NCBI GenBank assembly: GCA_039821645.1
Contig: JBCBNU010000001.1
Coordinates: forward strand, 1-64,000
Length of the DNA stretch: 64,000 nucleotides
Source: CALBPI01 sp039821645
Lineage (GTDB): Bacteria > Pseudomonadota > Gammaproteobacteria > Steroidobacterales > Woeseiaceae
Direction: 5' to 3'
The notes under the pieces were generated by a model, which saw only the letters and a list, made by a program, of their open reading frames with translations, searched no databases and was not told where the DNA came from. This document shows, one piece after another, positions 15,563 to 27,500 of this stretch (position 1 is the stretch's first letter; each line of letters opens with the position of its first letter). A program made the position numbers and the translations under genes.

Positions 15563-18500
15563 ATGCTGACGACCGCTCGTGCGTTCTCTGTGCTAGGGGC
15601 GCTTGCCCTGAGTTTGGTTTGGACTGACAGCTTCGCCCAAACTGCGATTCATACACAGTCCGATATCGCCGACTCGTTTTTCTGGGGTAGTCGGTCCGCC
15701 ACCATAAACGGGGACGTTCACTCGAACGGTGGCATAGAGATAGGTGGCCGTCAGCACACGCTCAACGGCGCAGTCACACATGTCGGCACACTGGTCGACA
15801 CCTACGCTGGCACGAGTGACGAGACGACGTTCTCAACACCGCCCAGCGTCAGCGCGACACGCGCATGGCCGATCACAACAACCATCACAGACTTCGCGCC
15901 TGGCGGTCAGTACGCAATTGAAGCGGGTGCTGAGTATTTCGATGTCAGCATTAACTGCGTCAACAATTGGGTCACGGTTGATCTAAGAGGTCCGACGCCA
16001 CAAGAGGGCACCTACTACGCCACTTGCCGCATGAAGGTGTACATGGATGGCACCTCCGGCAAGTTCACCTTCGCATCGACGTCGAAAATTCAATTTATTG
16101 CGTTCAATGATTCTAACTTTGAAGCGCATACGGGTATTACAGCCGCGTTCTCTGATGCAGTCGACGATCAAGCGATCAACCTCGACCGCAAAGGCACCAT
16201 CATCACCGGGAGGCTGATTGCCCCTAACGGCCACGTGCGAGTGGTCGGCTCATGGCATCAGTTGCGGTGCGGCGTCTATGCCGACCGTGTACGGATCGGG
16301 ACGTTCAAAGCGACCGTTGAGGGCAGCTGCCCGTTGCTTGCCAACCAGGCGCCAGTTGCCAACGATGATCTGGTTGATGCCAACACCGAGACACCGATCG
16401 ACATCGATGTGCTTGCGAACGATACCGACGCGGACGGCAGTCTGGATTCAAGCACTGTAACTGTCGTCGCAAACGGCAGCGGCACCACTCAGGTGTTGAG
16501 CAGTGGCCAGATTCGCTTCACGTCAAATGTTGGATTTGTTGGGACAACGATCTTTACGTACACCGTCGCCGACGACCAGGGCACCGTATCGAATGTCGGT
16601 GAGGTTCGTGTGGAAGTTACCTCACCTAACCAACCTCCAGTGGCGACACCGGACACTTTGACGGTAGATGAAGATGGGACCGCATCAATCAATGTGCTTG
16701 CAAACGATTTCGACGGCGAAACTGCGTTGGATATCGGCAGCTTCTTGGTCGTCGACGCCCCAGACAATGGTTTTCTGTTTCTCGACGAACCCATGGGGAC
16801 AGTTCGCTACGAACCCGATCCGGATTTCAATGGGATCGATCAGTTTTCCTATACCGTCGCTGACGACGAAGGCTTGGTCAGTACGCCTGCCGCAGTAGAC
16901 ATCACTGTCACCGCAGTAAACGATGGACCCGTTGCGCAGCCAGTCACTCTGACGGTCGACGAAGATACCTCCGGCACGTTTGACGTTTTGATCGCCGACC
17001 CCGATTCATCGGCGTTCACGTTCAGCGTGATCGGCGGGACGCAGCTTGGAGCACTCTCCGGCACGTTGCTCACGCTGACTTACACTCCGCCTCTCGATTT
17101 CAGCGGCACGGATACGTTCGAGCTCATCGTCAACGATGGTGCCGCCGATGCTGCTCCCATCACGGTCACAGCGACCGTGACCGCGCAGAACGATGCGCCG
17201 CAGTTGAGCGCCATGTCGGTTGTCGTGCCCGAGGACCAATTCGCGCCGGTTCCGCTCACGATCACCGACCCGGATTCGTCGTCGTTCACGCTCATCATTG
17301 AGACGCCACCGATGAATGGCGCACTCAGTGGTGCCGTTGACACACTCACGTATACGCCGATCCCAAATTTCTTTGGCACCGATGCGTTTGCGATTCGTGT
17401 CAGCGACGGTACTGCCCAGTCAGAACCTATGATGGTCAATGTGCAGGTGATCCCAACGAATGACGCGCCGACTGCAAACACCACGCAGATTACAGTGGAT
17501 GAGGATGATTCGGTTGCCGTCTTGCTCTCCGGCGTTGACATCGATGGCGATGCCTTGAGTTTTACGATCGCGTCTGGTCCGTCGAATGGAACGATTGCGG
17601 GTCTGCCACCGAGCCTAACTTACACGCCGAACACTAATTTCTTTGGCGCCGACTCGTTTTCATTCACAGCGAGTGACGGGCAGGTCACATCAGCGGCGGC
17701 CGCGGTCGCGGTCACAGTCAACGCCGTCAACGATGCACCCGTTGCGACGAGCCAGATGCTGATGACAGATCAAGGGGTGGCGGTCGCGGTCAACTTGACC
17801 GGGAGCGATGTCGAAGGCGATGGGCTCGCGTATCAAGTCACGACCCAACCGACTTCGGGTGTGTTGTCTGGCAGTGCACCGTCACTGACCTATACGCCGA
17901 CTGCCGGATTCTCCGGTGAGGATTCGTTCACCTTTGTGGCGAATGACGGCTCGCTCGACTCAGCACCTGGCACTGTCGCCATTGGCGTCGATCAGGTCGT
18001 CGTGGGAACGCCACCAGAATTCGTGCAGTTGCCCATGAGCCGCGCACCGGTGGGTGAGCTCTACCGATCGCCGGGTGAGGTGTTTGACGCGGATGGCGAC
18101 GCCGTAGTCGTCTCGATCGCGTCAGGCCCAACTGAGGCTACCGTCACTGATCTGGGTAACAATCGATTCGAGCTGACGTGGGCCGCGACCGGCACGGTCG
18201 GCGCAGCCGAACCATTTGTGCTTCGTGCAACCGACAGCGCGGGCAACGTGACCGATGTCCTGCTCGACTTGCTCATTACCGGTAGCACCGTCGACCAAAC
18301 GACCCTCGGGACGGATTTCTGGTTGGCGTACCTTCAAGCCGCGCGCTACGACACAGGCTTAGACCGAATCCAAGTCGGTGACGAGCGGCGATCACTTCAG
18401 TTGACGATTGCCGCACCCGATGGCGCGACAGGACAGGTCGAGATCAGCAGTCTTGCTGAGGACCCGAGTGTCGGATTTCTGGAGTCGTTCACGCTTGAGC

Positions 18501-21500
18501 CTGGTGAAACGACCACTATCCAACTGCCGAATGAAGCGGTGAATCGCGATGGGGCGCGAGATCGGTCAACCGCGGTGCATGTCACCTCGGACTTACCGGT
18601 TCAAGTCGCCGGGTTCCATTGGGTGCGGCAGGCGAGCGATGCGTGGCTCGCGATTCCAACGCCATCGTTGGGCACGTCCTATCAAATGGGCGCCTACCCC
18701 AGTTGGAGTGAAGGTGATGAAATTATCTACGGCGTGGTCGCGGTCAATCCTGGCACTACCGATGTCACCTCGACTGCAGAGGCGGGCAAGGTATCGCGCG
18801 ATCCAGATCGCGAGGACGATCCTAGAACGGTAACCATCTTGAATCAGGGTGGCGTCGAAGCCGACAGCTTTGAGTTCCACTCAGGCGGACAGATCACAAC
18901 CAGCCAGCCTACCGCAGTATTTGCAGGGGCCGTTTGCGCGAATGTGCCGACCGACTTCAATTTCTGTAATCACTTGACCGAGCAAATAACGCCGGAGTCG
19001 AGTTTGGCGAGCGAGTACGTTGCGGCACCGCTGGCGACTCGGGTCGGTGGCGCCCTGTATCGAGTGATCGCGACCGAGGACAACACGGTCATTCGCATCA
19101 ATGGTGAATCATTCCGGGTCATCAATGATGGTGAATTGATAGAGCGCATTTTCACAGGCCCGGTGCATATCGCCGCAGACAAACCGGTCTTGGCGCTCCA
19201 GCTCTCGCCGGGCGATACGTTCGACGAAGACCTGCGCGACCCAATAAATGACCCCCAGTTGGATAACGCCGATCCCTTCATGATCCAGCTGGCGCCGGTC
19301 GATGCATACCTTAGTGACTACGCGTTTTCGGTGATCGATACAACGGGGCTCTTCCCGCCGCAGTTTGGTGCTGAGTTTGGGATCCAGGATCACTACATCG
19401 GCGTGACGATTCGCGCGAACGACGCGGACTCACTCACCATCGACGGCGTCCCGGTGGATACCACCGGCTTTAGCCCTGTTGGGGACACTGGATTCTTGGC
19501 GGGGTCGATTCGGCTTGAGCCGGGGACTCACCGAGCGGCAGCGAATGGCTTGTTTGGAGTTGTGTCTTATGGCTACGGACCTGCCGACGGGTACGGCTAC
19601 TACGCCGGTCTTGCATTCCCAAGTCGAACCACGGGGTTGTCGATTACCGTGACACCGCAAGCGACGACGCTGGAAGTCGGACAACAAGCCTGTTTCGATA
19701 TTGTCGTCACGAACGCCACCGGTGAGCGCGAGCCACGTGCGCGATATCGCGCGAGCGTTGCCGGTGTATCGGCGCAAGGCAAAGCCGGCTTCTCCAATGA
19801 CATGGGCGAAGCGGACTACTGCTACACGCAGGTGCTCGCCGGTCAGGATACGATTGCATTCAGCGTTGATGGGGACCAAGACACCGCTTCCATGACGTGG
19901 ACGCCGCCTGGTCCGGGCAACGGCTTGCCGCCGGTTTTCACATCAAACCCGGTCTTCGAGCTCTATGACGCAACGTATATCTACGACGTCACGGTTGTTG
20001 ACCCGAACAATGACTCGGTCGTCGTAAGTGTGGCATCAGCGCCCGTCGGCATGGCCTACGATTCTGTATCTAACCAGCTTGCTTGGACGCCACCTATCCC
20101 CGTCGACCGCGAGTCGACGGTGCATAGCGTTGAGTTGGTAGCGACCGATTCAAACGGACTGAGCACGAGCCAGATCTGGCAGTTTGAAGTTCATTACCCG
20201 ATTGAGATAGTCGACATCCTCAATCCACGAATCATTCCTTCGGGCAACACGTTGCGCAACCGAATCGACACGATCGGTGGTGACCAGGATCTCGTGCAGG
20301 TGCGTTTGACGAACGAGCCACCGTTTGGCGCAACTCTAGATTGGGAGATCTCCCCAGCATCAGATTTAGAAGGTCAGACAGCGACCTCGCGCGGTCAATG
20401 GCAGTACGAAATCAGCACTAATAATATTCAACTCCCTGAAGCCGCGCCTGCCTACAACCCGGTGTGCGTGGCGCCAGGTTCGAGCGTGACTGGCTACCAG
20501 CCGCAGCGTATCCGCAGTATCGGTGCCCCCTCGGAACATGGAGTCGCGGTGGGTCCTGTCGTGGACACCAACAATGACGGAGCGATTGATGCCGCAGATG
20601 ATATCTACTCACTTTCTGTGTCCGATACCGAGGCAACACTGTACAACCTGACGGCAGACCTATTGGCATGGCAATTCAGTTTCGCTAACGCCGATGATCA
20701 TTTCTCGCCGGCGCTCGCGAACATCGACGCCGATCCGGAACTCGAAGCGGTGATCGTCGCCAGAGTGTCGACCGGCGGGCCCCGCAACGCGATCGCTATC
20801 GATACTGACGGCACGCCGCTGTGGGTTGGTACACACGATTTCGCACAAGGGCTACATACTCAGTTGGATCGTCCGGTGCTCGTCCACGATCTGGATGCGG
20901 ACGGTAGCGCTGAGATTATTGTTGGCGGTGCAGTGTTGAATTCCTTCGGTGCGCTCCTGTGGGAGTTTCCCGAGGACGAAACGGCGAGCGCCAATGGTCG
21001 AGCCGAATTCGCGATTCCAACGATCGCCGATCTTGAGAATGATGGTTCTTTCGAAGTGTTGTTCAGCAACCAGGTCCGCTCCGCAAGTGGTGCGCTGTTG
21101 TGGGATCTCGGCGCGACCGGTTTGACCGATCCACATGCTTTGTTCGCTGTAGTCGATATCAATGACGATGCCGCCAACGAAGTGATCGCGATTATTTACG
21201 ATGGACGCACGTCCATTGTCGAGCCGCGCTTCGAGGTCCGCGCGTTTAGTGCGACAGGTGCAGCTTTGTGGGGCCCGGTGCCTTCGCGCGGCTTCAGCAT
21301 TCCCGTCGTCGCAGACGTTGATGTGGATGGCGAGCTCGAAGTCTTCATCCAAGACGACGAGTTGGTCATTGCGGCGGATAGCTCAATTGAGCGCCAGAGC
21401 GCAGGGAGTTTGACGCAGCTCCGTACAGAGCACCGGATGCCGGTGTTTGACCTGAATCGCGACGGACTCTACGAGAAGTTCGTTTATCGCGAGACCAACC

Positions 21501-24500
21501 CGGTACTCGAAGTCCAGGCGTTGACGGAGAACTTCAGTTGGAGTTTCGACAACGTTTTGTCCCCTGCACGCAGCAGTGATCAGCCGCTACAGCGTGGTTT
21601 CGCGATTGCGGATATCGATCACGATGGTTCCCTGGACATGGTTGTTGGAACTGAGCAGTCGGTGATCGTCCTTGAGTCGGCGAGCGCGGATTGGCAAGGT
21701 ACGCCGCGCGACTTTCGTCAGTTCAGCGATGCGACTTATCCATTGCCGGGTGTCGACGTGGCTGCGAGTGCGCCAGCGGCTCAGAATCTCCCCGACTACT
21801 GGATTGGTGAGTTCCGTATTGCCGATACGAGTCCAACGCAGCTTCTGTTGAGCGCAGAGATTCGAAACCTCGGTATTGCGCCGATTACAGAGACGGGAAC
21901 GGTCCGCTTCTATCGAGGTGCGGTTGGCACAGGCGTCGAAATCGCGAGTGTGAGCGTACCAACATTAGGTGTTGGTGAGCGAGCAACGGTCACAGCGACG
22001 GTCGACCGAGCCGAGGTGAATGGGATCACCAGTGCCGAGGTCATCGCAGGCCCGAGCACGACGCAGTGTGCTACTGACAACGACTCGGTAGAGCAAGTCT
22101 ATCTGGCATTCGAATTCCTCGATCTCGATTTTGCCTACCGGGTCGATGAAGGCGCTTTCCTGACGCAGGTGGCTGATCGCGTGCTCTCGCCTTCAATCGT
22201 GCAACAGGTCAGTGATGCCACGGTCACTGTCGGCGAGGCTTTCCAGGCACAACCGACCTTCCAAGCGCGCAGCCGTGGCGATGCGACTGTGTTCCGCTTG
22301 CTCCGCCCATCCACGTTGCCACCCGATGTACCGGTGCCTGGTATCGATGCCGCCACTGGTGAGATTGAATGGACACCGACTCAGGCAGCTGTCGGTACCC
22401 ATAGGATTGCCTATCAAGCGTTTTCGCTTGCCGGTCAGCGTAGCGAGCGGTCGTTCCTGATCACGGTGGTACCGCGAGCAAACGTTGATCCTGAGATCGT
22501 CTCAACACTCCCGCCATTGTCTATCGACGAAGGCCGGACGTTCACGTACAACGTCGTTGCAACCGATGCAGATGGCGATACGTTGACCTACGGTTTGAGC
22601 GAGGCGCCGCTAGGCATGACGATCGATCCGATCTCCGGCGTGCTGTCTTGGTTCGCGCCATCCGCGGCGATTGGTGACAACCCAGTAACGGTCGTTGTCA
22701 CCGACGGATTCGGTGGCAATGACACGCAGCCGTTCGTGGTGACCGTCAATGACATTGCCAACGCAGCACCGGTCATCACATCAACGCCGTCCATTTCCGA
22801 AGTGACCGCCGGACAGACCTATACCTATGACGTCACCGCAACCGACGCCGATGGTGATACGTTGAGCTACTCACTGATTGTTTCCCCAGCCGGCATGACG
22901 ATTGATAGTGTCTCTGGCCAAATCAGCTGGGTCACGACGGCCGCAGATATCGGTATGGCCGACGCTACGGTGCGCGTCAGCGATCGTCGCGGCGGTTCCA
23001 CTGACCAGTCGTTCGATGTTCAGGTGATCGCCGTGGTCAACCAGCCGCCGAACTTCACATCAACACCGCCAAACACGCCGTTGACGATCGGCGATGATTT
23101 CTCCTACGACGCTGACGCGAATGATCCGGAAGGCGGAGCAGTAACGTACGCCCTTGACGATGCTCCGATTGGAGTGGTGATCGATGCGAGCACGGGTGTT
23201 GTCAGTTGGGCGACCGGTGCGGCACAAGCGGGTGATTACCTCGTCGTCGTTCGAGCGACCGATCCGGAAGGTCAGTCCTCAACCCAGCCGTTCATCATCA
23301 CCCTGAACCAAGGTGCAAACGGCACGCCGACGATTACGAGTACGCCGGCCTATACCGGCCGCACCGGTATAGCCTATGTGCATCAGGTCATAGCCAGCGA
23401 CCCTGACAATGATCCGTTGACGTATTCGCTGACAACTGCACCGGCGGGAATGACGATCGATCAGAGTGGCTTGATCCAGTGGACGCCGAGCGTGACCGGC
23501 ACTGAGAGTGTCGTGGTGCGCGTCAGCGATGGTGTTGCATTCGTAGAGCAGGGCTGGGCGGTCACTGTGACCGATGGTTCGCAGCCGCTCGATGCGACGC
23601 TCTACGTGCTGCCGACGGATGCGGAAGTGGGTGACACGATCCAGCTGACGTTGATTGCGGAGAACACCACCGGGGACCTGACGTTTACGGGCAGTGTCGA
23701 CGGTGATCCGATTGCGATGACCGGCAGCGGCACCGGCAGCTTTGTGGCAACGACCGCAGGTTCGCTCAATGTTCAGGCGTCAGTGACTGACAGCACCGGC
23801 ACGGTGACGCGCAGTACGACTGTCATCGTGACCGATCCGCAGAACCAGACCGACGTGCCAGTTGTGAACATTGTAGCGCCGGCCATCGGCGAGGAAGTCA
23901 CCGCGCCCACGGATGTCATCGCAAGTGTCGCAGACGACAACCTGGCGCAGTGGACGTTGTTGCTGCTGGAAGACAATCGCCCTAATCAGGAGGCCGTCGA
24001 GCTCGCCTCAGGTACCACTGCGTTTACCGACAGCGTGATCGCGCAGGTCGACCCGACGATGCTGCTGAACGGGCAGTACCTCGTCATTTTGCAGGCGGAA
24101 GATCTCTCCGGAAACGTGGCGAACGTCGCACATCCGATTCGTGTGACTGGCGATATGAAGGTCGGCAACTTCTCGCTCACTTTCGAGGATCTGTCGCTGC
24201 CCGTGGCCGGGATTCCGATCACGGTGACGCGAACCTACGACACGCGCCAGCGGAACAAGCTGCAGGACTTCGGTTATGGCTGGACGATCGATTACCAGAA
24301 TGTCCGTGTCCATGAGTCGCGCGACCTTGGCTTCAGTTGGACACTGACCGAAGAGAGACAAGGCATCCTGACCGAGCAGTGCGTGCGTCCGAACGGCGAT
24401 CCAACGGTCACGGTGACCTTGCCGGATGGTGAGGTGGAGACTTTCGTTGCTCGTGCGATACCGGAATGTACGTTCGGCGGCCAGCCGTTCGTGAACATCG

Positions 24501-27500
24501 TGTTCGAACCGCGCGACTTCACAAGCACCTCGTTGCGCCAGACGAGCTTCGGGTTGCTCAGAATCATCAACAACAACCTGGTCGATCCCGGTCAGCCGGG
24601 TGTTCCGGTTGATCCGACGACGTATGAGCTGACGACCGACGAGGGTGTGGTCTATGAGCTGGATCAGGAGTTTGGAATTCGGCGTGTGACAGACACGCAT
24701 GGCAACTCGCTGACCTACAGCGAGACCGGCATCCTGCACTCGGATGGCTACAGCGTGGATTTCGTGCGCGACTCGGAAGGCCGAATCGAGCAGATCAACA
24801 TCCCGGATGGCACCTCATTGCAATATGACTACGATGTCAATGGCGATCTGGTGCAGTTCACCGATCAGGTGAGCCAATCGACCACGTTCACCTATGAGCT
24901 CAACCAGCCGCATTATCTGGATGAGATTCTCGATCCTAGAGGCATTCGGGCGATCCGCAACGAATACGATGCTGATGGCAGATTGATCTCTACCACCGAT
25001 GCGGATGGGAATGCGATTGTGTACACACACAACATCGCCGGTCGTCAGGAATTGGTTCGCGATCGTCGGGGTTTCACAACCGAGTACATCTACGACGATG
25101 AAGGCAATGTACTGAGTGAGACAAACCTTGCTTTGAGTGAAACGATTGTTCGCACGTACGACGCAGACAGGAACGTCCTGACCGAGACGGACGGTGAGGG
25201 CGTCACGATGACGATGACGTACGACGAGCGGGGCAACGTACTCACAGAGACCAATGAGTTCGGTGAGGTCACGACTTACACCTACGACGAACGAAACCTT
25301 GTGGAGACAATCACGGATCCGGAAGGCAACGTCACAATCAACGACTACGACACGCAGAACACGAATCTGTTGTCCACTCGCGCAACGACGATCGATGGCG
25401 ATGAGCAGCTCACGGAGTTCGTCTGGGATAGTGGTATCGACGGGAGTTGCTCGACAGGTACATTGCGCGTTGTGCGCGATGCGGAAGGTCACGTCCGTGA
25501 ATCCATACCGTTCTGCATAGGGCCATTCGCGGAGTTGCCGAGACTCGAATTCGACCAGAATGGTGTTCTAACGCTGATTTTCTATAACCCTGGAGATATC
25601 TGGCGTAAGGAGCGCGAGGAGACACAGTGGACCGATGGCAACGGCGTTCTACAGACGCTGGTTACCAGCTACGAGTACGATGAAAAAGGTCGGGTGACTC
25701 GCGTCACCTACCCAGACGGGACGTTCACTCGGACCGAGTACGACCTGATCGACAAGCCAGCGGCGACGTATGATGAGTTGGGTCGCGTGACGCGCATGGA
25801 ATATGACGATCGAGGCAATCTTGAAAGGACGATCTACCCGGATCTGACGACCGAGACGATGACCTACGACGAGAACGGCAATGTCATCACTCAGACTGAT
25901 CGTCAAGGACGCGTGACCAGAATGGTCTACGACGCGGCCAATCGTCTGGTCGAGACGATCCACCCCGATGCGACGCCTGGTGATGAAACTGACAACCCGA
26001 GAACGCTGACCGACTATGACTTGGCGGGACGCGTTGAGGCGACGACCGACGAGAACAGCAATCGAACCGAATATGAGTACGATGAGGTAGGGCGTCAGGT
26101 CCTCGTCAGAGATGCGCTCAATCAGATCACACGCTATCAGTATGACCGTCGTGGTCTGCGCACTGCGATGATCGACAATCTCGGTCGCCGAACGGACTAC
26201 ATCTACGACGGCTACGGGCGTTTGACGGAGACGATCATGCCGGCGGGCGTGACGGACTCAAACGGCCAACGACTGCGCAGCCGCATTGGTTACGACGACA
26301 TTGGTCGCAAGATCTCTGAAACCGATCCGGCCGGTGTGGTGACTACATTCGAATATGACCCGGTTGGTAACCTTACGCGCGTGACCGATGCGTTGGGTGG
26401 CATTACGACCTACACCTACGACGAGCTGAACAACAAACGCACCCAGACTGACTCGGAGAACCACACAACAACGTGGACCTACGACGAACGTGGCCGTCCG
26501 ATCTCCCGCATATTGCCTGATGGCATCCGCAACGAGATCATGGTCTACGATGCGGTGGGTAACCTGACGTTCCACACCGACTTCAACGGTGAGACGACCG
26601 AGTATCGGTACGACAACATGAACCGTCGTGAGCGGGTCATCCACGATCTGTTGGACGGTCGCCCCGACCACACGATGAGCTACAACGATAGCGGCCTGGT
26701 CACGAGCGTCACCGACGAGCGGGGCACGACGAGCTATGTCTACGACGAGCGCGATCGCCTGATCCAGGTGACCAACGCTGACGGGGCGGTTATCGACTAT
26801 GGCTATGATCCGGCAGGTAATCGCATCTCACTGGCGACAGTGAACCAGTCGATCACCTACGGCTACGATGATCTCAATCGTCTGGAGACGGTCAATGACG
26901 GCAATGGCACAACCACCTATAGCTACGATGGGGTGGGTAACCGAGATCAAGTCGATCATGCCAATGGCACGCGTACCCGTTACACCTACGACGATCTCAA
27001 CCGTCTGACGCAACTCGTTAATGAAGGTCCGGCACCAACACGCGAGCTGATCTCCCAGCACGGCTACACGCTGGGGGATGCCGGGAATCGTCTGCAGCTG
27101 GATGAGATCCTCGCTCAACCGGGCAGCCCGAGCGTGACGCGTAACACGACGTATGTGTACGACAACCTGTATCGCCTGACACAAGAGTCAGTGACCGACA
27201 CGTCAGGTCTCAACAAACAAACGACGTGGACCTACGACACCGTTGGCAACCGTCTGACCGAGACTCGCACGGGAGGTTCGAACCCCGGTAGCACGAGCTA
27301 TGTCTACGACGCGAACGATTGGATCCAGAGTGAGACCACCGGTTCGACGGTGACGACGTACACCTACGACGACAACGGCAATACGCTGATTAAATCTGTA
27401 GATAGTGCCCAAGTCGCAGCTTACACCTACGACTCGGACAACCGCATGGTGCAGGCCAACATCACCGATGCAGGCGTGACCACAGCGACGTTCTATGGCT

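Noticed and set aside
24008..24739. Minus-strand 243-codon open frame within the RHS gene
   Set aside because: A shadow of the YD-repeat region; other shadow frames across the RHS gene were left out for the same reason.
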